DNA of 54,552 bases from Oerskovia merdavium (lineage in GTDB: Bacteria; Actinomycetota; Actinomycetes; Actinomycetales; Cellulomonadaceae): assembly GCF_014836755.1 (NCBI RefSeq), contig NZ_JACSQF010000001.1:34395-88946 (forward strand). The letters are read 5' to 3'. Position numbers and translations under genes: made by a program. Shown here one piece after another: positions 1-11,227 of the stretch. The notes beneath the pieces were generated by a model. The model searched no databases. It had not been told where the DNA came from and saw only the letters and a list, made by a program, of their open reading frames with translations. Each line of letters opens with the position of its first letter. The first letter of the stretch is position 1.

Positions 1-37
1 GCTGCGCCCGGCCCGCGACGTCAGTGGCGGGTCGTGC

Positions 38-1102
38 TCAGGACTCGAAGGCCGACGGCAGGTACTCGTCGACGTTGTCCTTGGTCACGACCGGCGCGAA
101 GAGCTGGATCTGGCGCGGCACGCCCAGCGAGGCGAGGTCGCTCATCGACTTGCCGTGCTCGATCAGGCGGGCCAGCTTGATGCCGTCGGCTGCCTGGGTC
201 GAGGGGTAGATGACGGTCGCCTTGAGGACGGTGTCGTCGGCCTCGATCGAGCGCATGACGTTCGCCGAGCCGGCGCCGCCGACCATGAAGAACTCGTCAC
301 GGCCCGCGTTGTCGATCGCCGCGAGGACGCCGACGCCCTGGTCGTCGTCGTGGTTCCAGATCGCGTCGATCTTGGGCGCGGCCTGGAGCAGGTTGGCAGC
401 GGCCTGCTCGCCGCCCTGGACCGTGAAGTCGGCCGCGACGCGGTTGTTGACCTCGAGCCCGCAGCCCTCGAGCGCGTCGGCGAAGCCCTGGCTGCGGTCC
501 TGGGTCAGGGGCAGCGAGTCGATCCCGGCGATCTCCGCGACGACCGCGTCCTTGTTGTCGCCCAGCTGCTCGCAGATGTAGGTGCCGGCGCTCACGCCCA
601 TGCCGTAGTTGTCGCCGAGGACCGTGGACCGGGCCGCGAACGGGCTCGAGAACTCGCGGTCGACGTTGATGACCGTGATGCCGGCCTCCATGGCCTGGGT
701 CGCGACCTCGGTGAGGGCCGCGCCGTCGAACGGGAGGATGACGATCGCGTCGACGCCGTCGTTGATGAACGTCTCGATCTGGCTGATCTGGAGGTTGACG
801 TCGTTGGTGCCCTCGGCGACCTTGAGCTCGACGTCGTCGTACTTGGCGGCCTCGGCCTGGGCGGCCTTGGTGATGGCACCCATCCAGCCGTGGTCGGCGG
901 CGGGGGCCGAGAAGCCGATGACGACCTTCTCGCCCGAGGCGTCGTTGTCCGACGACGCGCCCGGGGCGACGGCAGCGGCGCTGGTCTCCGCGGGGGCCGG
1001 CGTGTTCGAGGTGCAGGCCGAGGCGAACAGCGCGACCGAGGTGAGCGCGACGGTCGCGAGGGCCAGGCGGCGTGGCATCGGGGTACGGGTACGAGCGGAC
1101 AT
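38..1102 (-). CDS. Sugar ABC transporter substrate-binding lipoprotein
   Basis: This is a 354-residue periplasmic-binding-protein type 1 (RbsB-like) receptor that would capture a sugar outside the cell and deliver it to the permease encoded upstream. The N-terminus has a basic stretch and a hydrophobic segment ending in an ASAC lipobox around residue 30, so it is probably a lipoprotein. A Thr/Ala/Pro-rich linker follows, then the mature domain beginning at EKVVIGFSAP. The pattern of two Rossmann-like lobes (INDGVDAIVILPFD, then IWNHDDDQGVGVLAAI) is typical of ribose/xylose/galactose receptors. I chose the ATG at 1102 because GGGAGA lies just upstream; the open frame continues upstream but is not coding there. 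It is the third gene of an ATPase-permease-receptor operon. The exact ligand cannot be read from the sequence. Confidence 0.93.
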   Translation of the reverse strand: MSARTRTPMPRRLALATVALTSVALFASACTSNTPAPAETSAAAVAPGASSDNDASGEKVVIGFSAPAADHGWMGAITKAAQAEAAKYDDVELKVAEGTNDVNLQISQIETFINDGVDAIVILPFDGAALTEVATQAMEAGITVINVDREFSSPFAARSTVLGDNYGMGVSAGTYICEQLGDNKDAVVAEIAGIDSLPLTQDRSQGFADALEGCGLEVNNRVAADFTVQGGEQAAANLLQAAPKIDAIWNHDDDQGVGVLAAIDNAGRDEFFMVGGAGSANVMRSIEADDTVLKATVIYPSTQAADGIKLARLIEHGKSMSDLASLGVPRQIQLFAPVVTKDNVDEYLPSAFES

Positions 1103-1167
1103 GAGGATCTCCCTTGATTCTGGTCCTGCTGGTGCTGGTTGGGACGTGCTGGACGTGCTGGGGGTCC

Positions 1168-1187
1168 GGTCCCGCGGAGGCGGGACC
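1168..1187 (-). terminator. Intercistronic hairpin between permease and binding protein
   Basis: GGTCCCGC and GCGGGACC form an 8-bp GC stem around a GGAG loop in the 125-base gap between the permease and receptor genes. No U tract follows, so it may be an RNA processing or stability element that adjusts receptor levels, rather than a true terminator. Confidence 0.4.
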
Positions 1188-1227
1188 GTCGTGCGGTGGT
1201 GCGGTGCGAGAAGTCCCGACGGCGGGG

Positions 1228-2280
1228 CTAGTCGGATCTGGTGCGCGAGGCGAAGCGCTGCTGGAGGAGCACGGCGACCACGATGATCACGCCCTTCGCC
1301 ACGTTCTGCGCCGAGGTCGACATGTTGTTCAGCGTGAAGATGTTGGTCAGCGTCATGAAGATCAGGACGCCGAACACCGTGCCGACGATCGTGCCGCGGC
1401 CGCCCACGAGGAGCGTCCCGCCGACGACGACCGCCGCGATGACGTCGAGCTCGTAGAACAGGCCGTTCGTCGAGGAGCCGGCCGTGGTGCGACCGAGCAT
1501 CATGACCGCGGCGATGCCGGCCGTGAAGCCCACGAGGCAGTACAGGTACATGAGGTGGCGCTTGACCTTGATGCCCGCGAGGCGGGCGGCCTCGGGGTTG
1601 CCACCGACCGCGATGGTGCGTCGGCCGAACGTCGTGCGGTTGAGGACGATCCAGCCGGCGACCGCGACCACGACGAACATCCAGACGAGGACCGGGATCC
1701 CGATGAAGTCGGCGCGGAAGAAGTTGAGGAACGGCTTGACCGTGACGATCTGCGTCTGCCGGTTGGAGATCATCTCGGCGAGCCCTCGGGCCGCGACCAT
1801 CATCGCGAGGGTCGACATGAACGCGACGACCTTGCCGTAGGCGATGAGGACGCCGTTGATGAGCCCGCAGACCGTACCGACCGCGAGGGCCGTGACGACC
1901 ATGACGATCCAGTGGGTGTCGGCGGCCATGGTCTGGGTCGCGAGCGTGCTGGCCCAGACGGTCGACAGACCCATGACGGAGCCGACCGAGAGGTCGATGC
2001 CGCCCGCCGTGATGACGAAGGTCATGCCGATGCTCAGGACGCCGATCACGGCGGCCGAGCGGAGGATCGTCAGGACGTTGTCGATGCTCGCGAACCGCTC
2101 TCCGGCCGTGACGTAGCCGACGATGCCGAGCGCCACGAGGGCGAGGACCAGGCCGACGTTCCGACCCATCGATCCATTGAACAAATTCCGGCGCGACGAC
2201 GCGGGACCGGACGAACCGGAGCTCCCGGCGTGCGCCGACCCGTCCACGACGGTTGCGGTGGACACCTCCTGCTCGCTCAC
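1228..2280 (-). CDS. Sugar ABC transporter permease (RbsC-like)
   Basis: This 350-residue inner-membrane permease belongs to the BPD_transp_2 family (RbsC/XylH/MglC). A Gly/Ser-rich cytoplasmic N-terminus of about 40 residues precedes eight or more hydrophobic segments. The family signature GGIDLSVGSVMGL is present, as is the cytoplasmic EAARLAGIKV loop that contacts the ATPase. The start is a GTG at 2280-2278 that overlaps the TGA of the ATPase gene (GTGA at 2277-2280), which indicates translational coupling. It acts as a dimeric channel with the upstream double ATPase and the downstream receptor. Confidence 0.94.
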   Translation of the reverse strand: MSEQEVSTATVVDGSAHAGSSGSSGPASSRRNLFNGSMGRNVGLVLALVALGIVGYVTAGERFASIDNVLTILRSAAVIGVLSIGMTFVITAGGIDLSVGSVMGLSTVWASTLATQTMAADTHWIVMVVTALAVGTVCGLINGVLIAYGKVVAFMSTLAMMVAARGLAEMISNRQTQIVTVKPFLNFFRADFIGIPVLVWMFVVVAVAGWIVLNRTTFGRRTIAVGGNPEAARLAGIKVKRHLMYLYCLVGFTAGIAAVMMLGRTTAGSSTNGLFYELDVIAAVVVGGTLLVGGRGTIVGTVFGVLIFMTLTNIFTLNNMSTSAQNVAKGVIIVVAVLLQQRFASRTRSD

Positions 2281-3803
2281 GCGGCACTTCCTTCCATGAC
2301 GAGGTCGAGCACACCGTGCTCGTCGATCGAATCTGCTGGTCCCTGGTGGACGACGCGGCCCTCCGAGATCACGAGGACGCGGTCGGACAGACCGAGCACC
2401 TCGTCGATCTCGCTCGAGACCACGAGGACGGCCGCCCCCGAGGCCGCGAGGTCGCGGATGAGGTTGTAGATCTCGGCGCGCGCCCCGACGTCGACGCCAC
2501 GGGTGGGCTCGTCGAGCAGCAGGACGCGGCAGCCGCGGACGAGCCAGCGCGCCAGGAGCGCCTTCTGCTGGTTCCCGCCGGACAGCGTCCGAGCGTGGCG
2601 CTCGACGCCGGCGGGGCGCAGGTCGAGCGAGACCGCCTGCTCCTGCGCCGCCGACTTCTCGGCCTGCTCGTCGAGGAAACCTCCCTTGGCGAAGCGCCCG
2701 AACGTCGAGAGGGTGATGTTGCGGTAGACGGGCTCGTCGAGGAGGAGCCCCTGGCTCTTGCGCTCCTCGGGGCACAGGCCGATGCCCGCGTCGACCGCGA
2801 CCGCGACCGAACCGGCCCGGAGCTGCTTGCCCCCGACCGCGACGGTCCCCTCGGTCGCGTGGCGCGCCCCGTAGATGGTCTCGAGGATCTCGGAACGCCC
2901 CGAGCCGACGAGGCCGGCGAGACCGACGACCTCGCCCGCCCGCACCTCGAAGGAGACGTCCGAGAACTCGCCCTTGAGACCGAGCGACGCGACCGCGAGC
3001 AGGACCTCCGCCTCGTCGGCGACCGGTTCGCGCGCCGGGAAGACGTTGTCGACCGCGCGGCCCGTCATGAGCTTGATGAGCTCCGCGGTGGGCGTCTGCG
3101 AGACCTGGAGGTTCTGCGCGACCGTGCGCCCGTCCTTGAGGACGGTGATCCGGTCGCCGATCTGCCGGATCTCCTCGAGCCGGTGCGAGATGTAGACGAT
3201 CGCGACACCGCTCGAGGTGAGCTCGCGGACCACGCGGAAGAGGTTCTCGACCTCTTCGCTGTCGAGCACCGCGGACGGCTCGTCCATGACGATGACCCGC
3301 GCGTCGTGCGAGAGGGCGCGAGCCATGGACACGATCTGCTTGCCCGCGGCGGACAGCTCGCCCACCTCGCGGTGGGGCGAGATCTCGGGGTGCCCCAGGC
3401 GCCTCATGAGGTCGCGGGTGTTCTTGGCGACCACGCGCCGGTTGGAGAAGCCGGCGGTCGACAGCTCGTGCCCCAGGTAGATGTTCTCGGCGACGGTCAG
3501 GCCGTCGACGACGTCCAGCTCCTGGTACATCGTGGCGACGCCGAGCTTGAGCGCGGCGACCGGGTGAGGGATGGTGACGGGCTCCCCGTCGATGAGGATC
3601 TGCCCCTCGTTGGGCTGGTGTGCACCGGCGAGCACCTTGATGAGGGTCGACTTGCCGGCACCGTTCTGTCCGAGGAGGCAGTGCACCTCTCCGGGGAGGA
3701 TGTCGAGATCGACGCCGTCGAGTGCTCGGGCGCCGGGAAACTGCTTGACGATGCTCCGCATCTGCAGGAGCGGCCTGGTGGGCTGAGGGTCTGCGTTGAC
3801 CAT
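2277..3803 (-). CDS. Sugar ABC transporter ATP-binding protein, two ABC domains (RbsA/MglA-like)
   Basis: This 508-residue cytoplasmic protein has two fused ABC ATPase domains and energises sugar uptake. The first domain has Walker A GQNGAGKS (residues 45-52), signature LSAAGKQ and Walker B VIVMDEPSAVLD. The second has the degenerate P-loop GLVGSGRSE normal for RbsA/MglA, then LSGGNQQ and VLLLDEPTRGVDVG. A TTG at 3839 also opens this frame, but it lies in the -35 of a good promoter whose -10 (TAGTTT) is 7 bases before the ATG at 3803. A leaderless start at 3803 is therefore preferred. It is the first gene of the operon and divergent from the ROK repressor, which probably controls it. Confidence 0.94.
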   Translation of the reverse strand: MVNADPQPTRPLLQMRSIVKQFPGARALDGVDLDILPGEVHCLLGQNGAGKSTLIKVLAGAHQPNEGQILIDGEPVTIPHPVAALKLGVATMYQELDVVDGLTVAENIYLGHELSTAGFSNRRVVAKNTRDLMRRLGHPEISPHREVGELSAAGKQIVSMARALSHDARVIVMDEPSAVLDSEEVENLFRVVRELTSSGVAIVYISHRLEEIRQIGDRITVLKDGRTVAQNLQVSQTPTAELIKLMTGRAVDNVFPAREPVADEAEVLLAVASLGLKGEFSDVSFEVRAGEVVGLAGLVGSGRSEILETIYGARHATEGTVAVGGKQLRAGSVAVAVDAGIGLCPEERKSQGLLLDEPVYRNITLSTFGRFAKGGFLDEQAEKSAAQEQAVSLDLRPAGVERHARTLSGGNQQKALLARWLVRGCRVLLLDEPTRGVDVGARAEIYNLIRDLAASGAAVLVVSSEIDEVLGLSDRVLVISEGRVVHQGPADSIDEHGVLDLVMEGSAA

Positions 3804-3810
3804 GTGAGAG

Positions 3811-3839
3811 AAACTAGCCGACCTTTTGACGAGCGTCAA
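3811..3839 (-). promoter_or_regulatory. Promoter of the sugar ABC operon with palindrome over the -35
   Basis: On the minus strand TTGACG (-35, 3834-3839), a 17-base spacer and TAGTTT (-10, 3811-3816) lie just before the ATG at 3803, so the transcript would be essentially leaderless. The -35 is part of the inverted repeat TTGACG-AG-CGTCAA (3826-3839), a plausible operator. Confidence 0.65.
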
Positions 3840-3854
3840 TCAGAAGATCTCGAT

Positions 3855-4101
3855 CTTTTGCTTCGTTACAGACCCGTGACCAGCAAAAGTGGACATAGAG
3901 GTGCGACGCGCCGGCCGAGACCCTGACTCACGTCCGGCCGCGCGAGCAGGCGGCGAGGACCTCGTCCAGGGTGGCAACAAGGTTAGATTGTCGGGGATAT
4001 CACGCTACTGACAGGTGGAGGTGCGAGACTCCGTCCGCCGCGGCGTCGCTGCCGCGGCAAACCACACGCTAGGTCGGCTTCTGTCGATCGTCAAGCAAAA
4101 G
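3855..4101. promoter_or_regulatory. Three copies of an AGCAAAAG motif between divergent transporter and ROK genes
   Basis: CTTTTGCTT occurs at 3855-3863, its complement AGCAAAAG at 3882-3889, and AAGCAAAAG at 4093-4101, just upstream of a possible ROK-gene -10 (TACGCT, 4115-4120). The first two form an inverted repeat with an 18-base gap. A-rich motifs like this stand out in such GC-rich DNA and are candidate binding sites for the ROK regulator. This 363-base intergenic region (3804-4166) holds no supportable gene. Confidence 0.45.
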
Positions 4102-4166
4102 CCGAAGATCGCAGTACGCTAGAGAACGCCACCACTGCGTAGTAACGAGAGGCTCCGTGATACATC

Positions 4167-5354
4167 GTGCCCACCGAGGAACTGCTGAAGTTCGCCCCAC
4201 GCCCCACCGGCGCCGGGGACATGTTCCAGCTGCTCCGCGACGGCCAACCCCGGACACGGGCTGACCTCGCCGCGATCACCGGGCAGGCGCGGTCCACGAT
4301 CGCCGCCCGCATCGACCTGCTGATGGCCTCGGGCCTCATCGCGCCCGCGGGCGAGGCGAGCTCGACCGGCGGGCGCCCCCCGGTGACCTTCGCCTTCAGC
4401 CCCGGCGCACGGATCGTGCTCGCGGTGGACCTCGGCGCGACGCACGCCCGCCTCGCGGTGACCGACCTCGCGTCGAACATCCTCGCCGAGATCGACGCCC
4501 CGCTGTCGATCTCCGAGGGACCGGAGACGGTCCTCGCCTGGGTCGCGGAGACGGGTGAAAAGCTCATCGCCGCGGCAGGACGCGACCTCAAGGACCTCGT
4601 GAGCGTCGGCGTCGGTCTCCCCGGGCCGGTCGAGCACTCGACCGGGCGGCCCATCAACCCGCCGATCATGCCCGCGTGGGACGACGTCGACGTCCCGGCG
4701 ATCCTGGGCAAGACCTTCGACGCGTCGGTCCTCGTGGACAACGACGTGAACATCATGGCGCTCGGTGAGCACCGCACGGCGTGGCCCGCGGTCAGCGACA
4801 TGCTCTTCGTCAAGGTCGCCACGGGCATCGGCGCGGGCGTCATCTCGGACGGCGAGCTCCGGCGCGGCGCCCAGGGGGCTGCCGGGGACATCGGCCACAT
4901 CGCGGTCCCCAACGCGACCGACACACCCTGCCGGTGCGGCAACATCGGCTGCCTCGAGGCCGTCGCGAGCGGCCAGGCCATCGCCGGCGCGCTCAAGAAG
5001 GAGGGTCTCGAGGCCCTCAACAGCGGCGACGTCGTCACGCTCGTGCGCGGCGGCGACCTCATGGCGAGCCACGCCGTCCGTCAGGCCGGTCGCGACATCG
5101 GGGCCGTCCTGGCCGCGTGCGTGAGCCTGCTCAACCCCTCCATGATCGTGGTCGGCGGCATCATCGCCGAGGCCGGTGAGCACCTGATCGCGGGCATCCG
5201 GGAGATCGTCTACCAGCGCTCGCTCCCCCTGGCCACGCAGCACCTGCGCATCGTCACGTCGCAGGCACGCGGGCAGGCGGGCGTGCTCGGTGCGAGCGCC
5301 ATGGCGATCGATCACGTACTGTCTCCCGCAGCGATCGATGCCCTGATCGCGTGA
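4167..5354 (+). CDS. ROK-family transcriptional repressor
   Basis: This 395-residue regulator has an N-terminal helix-turn-helix (about residues 29-58, TRADLAAITGQARSTIAARI). A ROK sugar-kinase-like domain follows, with the nucleotide-fold motif DLGATHARLAV (from residue 89), VDNDVNIMALGEH, and the zinc motif CRCGNIGC at residues 255-262. NagC/XylR/Mlc-type proteins bind a sugar in the ROK domain and release the operator. It is transcribed away from the ABC transporter operon, so it most likely represses that operon. The GTG at 4167 was chosen as the first in-frame start; GAGAGG lies about 14 bases upstream, a little far for a ribosome site. Its stop is 17 bases before the ThuA-like gene, so the two are probably co-transcribed. 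Confidence 0.93.
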   Translation: MPTEELLKFAPRPTGAGDMFQLLRDGQPRTRADLAAITGQARSTIAARIDLLMASGLIAPAGEASSTGGRPPVTFAFSPGARIVLAVDLGATHARLAVTDLASNILAEIDAPLSISEGPETVLAWVAETGEKLIAAAGRDLKDLVSVGVGLPGPVEHSTGRPINPPIMPAWDDVDVPAILGKTFDASVLVDNDVNIMALGEHRTAWPAVSDMLFVKVATGIGAGVISDGELRRGAQGAAGDIGHIAVPNATDTPCRCGNIGCLEAVASGQAIAGALKKEGLEALNSGDVVTLVRGGDLMASHAVRQAGRDIGAVLAACVSLLNPSMIVVGGIIAEAGEHLIAGIREIVYQRSLPLATQHLRIVTSQARGQAGVLGASAMAIDHVLSPAAIDALIA

Positions 5355-5371
5355 GCGCCAACGGAGGACTC

Positions 5372-6037
5372 ATGAGCGTGCCGGACCGTCGGGCCCTGAT
5401 CGTCCGGGGAGGATGGCCAGGCCACTCCCCCGAGGAGAGCACCGACCTCTTCCTCCCCTTCCTCGAGGAGTCGGGATTCGACGTCGACGTCGAGTCCTCG
5501 CTCGAGGTCTACGCCGACGCCGGGTACATGGCGGGCGTCGACCTGATCGTCCAGTCCTGGACCATGGGCGAGATCCTGCCCGACGAGATGCGCGGGCTGC
5601 GCGACGCCGTGACCAACGGTGCCGGTCTCGCCGGCTGGCACGGCGGGATCATCGACTCGTTCCGCATGGCCACGGACTACCTGCAGATGCTCGGTGGGCA
5701 GTTCGCCGCGCACCCCGGCGACCTGGTCGAGCACACCGTGGAGGTCCTGCCCGAGCACACGGACCACCCGCTCGTGGCCGGCCTCGGCCCGTTCCACCTG
5801 AACTCCGAGCAGTACTGGGTGCTCGCGGACTCGCTCAACGAGGTCCTCGCGACCACGACGATCCAGCCCACGGCCGACTCGCCGTGGCGCGCGCCCGTGG
5901 TGTCGCCGTCGATCTGGACCCGGCAGTGGGGCGCGGGCAAGATCTTCGTGTGCGCACCGGGTCACCAGCTCTCGGACCTCGAGAGCTCCGACCTGCGCAC
6001 CGTGATCGAGCGTGGCCTGCTGTGGGCCAGCCGGTGA
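5372..6037 (+). CDS. ThuA-like domain protein
   Basis: This 221-residue protein has the ThuA/class I amidotransferase-like fold named from rhizobial trehalose-utilisation genes. Features include ALIVRGGWPGHSPEES near the start, the conserved GLAGWHGGIIDSF segment, FAAHPGD, and the C-terminal GAGKIFVCAPGHQLSDL. The family is associated with disaccharide or keto-sugar catabolism; the biochemical role is not firmly established. I took the ATG at 5372 because GGAGG lies five bases upstream; an earlier GTG at 5351 overlaps the repressor stop. Position after a ROK repressor and beside a sugar importer suggests it acts on the imported sugar. Confidence 0.85.
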   Translation: MSVPDRRALIVRGGWPGHSPEESTDLFLPFLEESGFDVDVESSLEVYADAGYMAGVDLIVQSWTMGEILPDEMRGLRDAVTNGAGLAGWHGGIIDSFRMATDYLQMLGGQFAAHPGDLVEHTVEVLPEHTDHPLVAGLGPFHLNSEQYWVLADSLNEVLATTTIQPTADSPWRAPVVSPSIWTRQWGAGKIFVCAPGHQLSDLESSDLRTVIERGLLWASR

Positions 6038-6067
6038 GGCACCGCCGCTCCTGAGCGGCACCGTCGC

Positions 6068-6103
6068 GAACGGTCGGCAACCCTTCCGGGCTGCCGACCG
6101 TTC
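6068..6103. terminator. Bidirectional terminator hairpin
   Basis: GAACGGTCGGCA (6068-6079) pairs perfectly with TGCCGACCGTTC (6092-6103) around a 12-base loop. It lies between the convergent ThuA-like and MetE-like genes. Confidence 0.8.
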
Positions 6104-6173
6104 GTGCGTCCGGCCCGACGCCGGAGCGTCCCCCGGGCGTGCGGGTCCGCCCGGGGGGCCGCGCGGGCGGCGA

Positions 6174-7283
6174 CTACCAGGCGCGCGCGACCGCGGTGTG
6201 CAGCTCGAGCAGGGGCGCGGTGCGCTCGCTCGGGCCACGCCCGAACCCGCACTCGGTCCCGACCCCGACCTCGCGCTCACCCAGGACCTGCGCCGCGGCC
6301 GCGAGGCGGCGCAGCGCGCCCTCCTCACCGTCCTCGTGGTGGACGACGCCCAGGTAGAGCTCGGTGGCCGGGTCGATCGCGAGGTCGGCGAGCGGCGCGA
6401 CGTACTCGACGTCGTCGCGCTCGATCGGCACGGGCAGGTGGAACCAGTCGATCTCGCGGGTCACGGTCGTGGCGAGCCCGTTCGCGACCTCGACGAGCCG
6501 GCGCGCGTCGGCGGGCTCGACGAAGTGCTTCTCGGCCACGTCGCCGTAGCAGAGGTGGAACCCGAGCTCGACGCCCGCGGGGACCGCGGAGGCCACCCGG
6601 GCCGCGCGCGCGACGCAGCCGGCGAGCACCTCGTCGGAGTCGACCGCAAACCACGCCTGCGCGGGTCCGGCCCCGAGGTTCGCGCCCTCGATCAGCGCGA
6701 ACTCGCTCGCGAGGTCGAGCTGGATCGCGAGGTCCTCGGCGGGGACGGTCGCGACGATCGCCTCGATCTCGCGCAGCATCGCGGCCTCGTAGGCCGTGTG
6801 GACGGCCGCACGGGCGTCGGGCACGGCGAACGCCACCACGGGGGCGAGCGGCGTGGGCAGGCAGACCTGGAAGCGGGTCCCGGCCGGGATGACCCCCTCG
6901 GCGCGCAGCCGCACGAAGTCCGCGTACGACGACGACGCGGCCGCCGCGTAGCCCAGCTCGCCGAAGGTCAGGTCCCCCGGGGCGACCGAGCCGTCGAGCA
7001 CGTGCGGGCGCACGTCGAACCCGGCGACGACCACCGGGTCGATCGGGAGGCGCGCCAGACCGGGCACGGCTTCGAAGCGTGAGCCCTGGAACAGGATCCA
7101 GTGGAACCTCTCGCCGACCTCGCCGTCGGGGATCCGCCGGAGGTGGGTGCCCGCGTGCGCGGCGACGGTGCGGAACGTGTCCTCGGCGGTGGGGAGGTTC
7201 ACGGAGCCCACGAGGTGGGCGCCACGCACGAGCGTCGAGGTGTCGGCGGGCGCGACGAGGTCAGGGATCAGGTCCTGGGTCAT
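6174..7283 (-). CDS. MetE/UROD-superfamily barrel protein, function unknown
   Basis: This 369-residue protein resembles the C-terminal catalytic barrel of cobalamin-independent methionine synthase (MetE) and its stand-alone relatives. N-terminal HLVGSVNLPTAEDTF and LRRIPDGEVGERFHW and the late ECGFGRGP segment are conserved-looking. The last could supply the zinc-ligand cysteine, but the full MetE His/Cys/Glu/Cys set was not clear to me. It lacks the MetE N-terminal domain, so it is unlikely to be a full methionine synthase. Two in-frame ATGs exist (7292, 7283); 7283 is preferred because TACCAT (7291-7296 complement) lies 7 bases upstream as a leaderless -10. It is divergent from the DHDPS-family gene. 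Confidence 0.7.
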   Translation of the reverse strand: MTQDLIPDLVAPADTSTLVRGAHLVGSVNLPTAEDTFRTVAAHAGTHLRRIPDGEVGERFHWILFQGSRFEAVPGLARLPIDPVVVAGFDVRPHVLDGSVAPGDLTFGELGYAAAASSSYADFVRLRAEGVIPAGTRFQVCLPTPLAPVVAFAVPDARAAVHTAYEAAMLREIEAIVATVPAEDLAIQLDLASEFALIEGANLGAGPAQAWFAVDSDEVLAGCVARAARVASAVPAGVELGFHLCYGDVAEKHFVEPADARRLVEVANGLATTVTREIDWFHLPVPIERDDVEYVAPLADLAIDPATELYLGVVHHEDGEEGALRRLAAAAQVLGEREVGVGTECGFGRGPSERTAPLLELHTAVARAW

Positions 7284-7290
7284 GCTCGCC

Positions 7291-7296
7291 ATGGTA
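7291..7296 (-). promoter_or_regulatory. Leaderless -10 of MetE-like gene
   Basis: TACCAT on the minus strand ends 7 bases before the ATG at 7283. It overlaps the alternative upstream ATG and so argues against that start. Confidence 0.4.
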
Positions 7297-7364
7297 GGCG
7301 CGGGCGACGATCGGGCGGTGGGCCGTTCATCCCTCGGGCCCGCTCGTGTGGCAGCATCACGCGG

Positions 7365-8381
7365 ATGACCGTGCCGTCGCCCTTCAGCGGGCTGCTCGCC
7401 TATCCGATCACGCCCGTGGGGCCGGGACCGGGCGCCCCCGACCTGGAGGCGCTGGCCGGTCTGGTCGCGAGCACGGTCCGCGCGGGGGTCGACGGCGTCA
7501 CGGTCCTCGCGTCGTCGGGCGCGGGCACGTCGTTCTCGCCCGAGGAGCGCGCCGCGGTCGTGGGCACGGCCGTCCGCGCCGCACGCGAAGCCGGGCCGGG
7601 CCGCTCCGGGGCCCGGGTACCGGTGCACGTCGCCGTCGCGGCGCCGGCCACGACGGAGGTCGTGCGGAACGCGGTGGCCGCGCAGGCAGGCGGCGCCGAC
7701 GGCCTCGTGCTCACGCCCTTCTCGTACGTCCCGCTGGTCGACGACGAGGTCGTGGCCCTGTTCGAGGCCGTGGCCGCCGAGACGGACCTGCCCGTGTGCT
7801 TCTACAACCGGCCCGCGCAGAGCGGGTACGACGCGACCCCGGAGGTCCTGGCCCACCTGGCACGCCACGCCCGCCTCCTGGGCCTCAAGGACCCCGCCGC
7901 GAGGGCGGGCGTGGGCGCTCGCCTGTCCGCCGTCCGGGGCGCGGTCGACGACGACGCGTTCGCCGTCGGGCTGAGCGGTGACCTCGCGATGATCGAAGGG
8001 GCCTTCACCACCCTGCCGTCGAGCGACGCCTGGCACACCGGGATGGCCGCCCTCGTGCCCGCCGAGTACGTCAGGTTGCGCCGAGCGCACGTCGACGGCC
8101 GGCCCCTCGACGCCGTGCTCGAACGATCCTGGCTCCTGGCACTGGCCCGCGAGCTCGGGCAGCTGCGCCCCGTCGCGGGGCTCCACGCGCTCGCCGAGCT
8201 GCTCGGCGTGCCGGCCGGCCGGCCGCGAGGTCCGGTCCTCGCGACACCGCCCGAGCAGGGTGCGGGTCTGCGGTCCGTGCTGGTGCGCCGGCCGGCTGCG
8301 GCGGCAGGGGCCGCGGGGCCGGAGGCCGCGGGGTCAGGGGCGCCGGGGTCGGGGGCCGGGAAGCCCGGTCGCGCGAGGTAG
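7365..8381 (+). CDS. Dihydrodipicolinate synthase/N-acetylneuraminate lyase family aldolase
   Basis: This 338-residue class I aldolase of the DapA/NanA family forms a Schiff base with a keto acid. The catalytic Tyr147 (FYNRP) and Schiff-base Lys175 (LLGLKDPAA) have the 28-residue spacing of Tyr133/Lys161 in E. coli DapA. The GTT/GST carboxylate-binding motif is replaced by LASSGAGTSF, so the substrate is probably not that of true DapA. The C-terminus is an Ala/Gly/Pro-rich low-complexity tail of about 50 residues. The TAG stop (8379-8381) lies inside palindromic element A. The ATG at 7365 is used; no ribosome site is seen and CAGCAT 7 bases upstream could be a leaderless -10. Confidence 0.85.
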   Translation: MTVPSPFSGLLAYPITPVGPGPGAPDLEALAGLVASTVRAGVDGVTVLASSGAGTSFSPEERAAVVGTAVRAAREAGPGRSGARVPVHVAVAAPATTEVVRNAVAAQAGGADGLVLTPFSYVPLVDDEVVALFEAVAAETDLPVCFYNRPAQSGYDATPEVLAHLARHARLLGLKDPAARAGVGARLSAVRGAVDDDAFAVGLSGDLAMIEGAFTTLPSSDAWHTGMAALVPAEYVRLRRAHVDGRPLDAVLERSWLLALARELGQLRPVAGLHALAELLGVPAGRPRGPVLATPPEQGAGLRSVLVRRPAAAAGAAGPEAAGSGAPGSGAGKPGRAR

Positions 8382-8440
8382 AGGTCTCGTGTCGAGGGAG
8401 AGGCCCAGAGACCTCTTCCTCGACAGGAGACCTCTGTCTC
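8375..8440. repeat. Palindromic element A (12-7-12 / 4 / 12-7-12)
   Basis: The left arm is GAGGTAGAGGTC, TCGTGTC, GAGGGAGAGGCC (8375-8405). The loop is CAGA (8406-8409). The right arm (8410-8440) reads in complement GAGACAGAGGTC, TCCTGTC, GAGGAAGAGGTC. The element is imperfect but has the same 31-4-31 architecture as element B at 29923. It supplies the TAG stop of the upstream aldolase gene and lies between convergent genes, so it may also terminate transcription. Confidence 0.85.
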
Positions 8441-8528
8441 GGCGCACGCGTCCGACGGCTTCGCGTCGCCGGCTGATGTCTGTGGCTTCCAGCCCGACGT
8501 CGTGGCCGCCGGTCGGTCGTCGGGACCG

Positions 8529-11186
<2,658 letters not shown>

Positions 11187-11227
11187 CTACCGGCGGCCGG
11201 GCTGCTCCCCGGACTCCGGTGCCCAGA

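Noticed and set aside
38-2314. 758-codon frame including the sugar-binding protein
   Set aside because: The upstream half overlaps the permease gene in another frame and reads as an Arg/His-rich artefact. The receptor starts at 1102 with signal peptide and ribosome site.
3804-3839. TTG start at 3839 for the ABC ATPase
   Set aside because: The extra 12 codons fall on the promoter -35 and spacer; the leaderless ATG at 3803 fits better.
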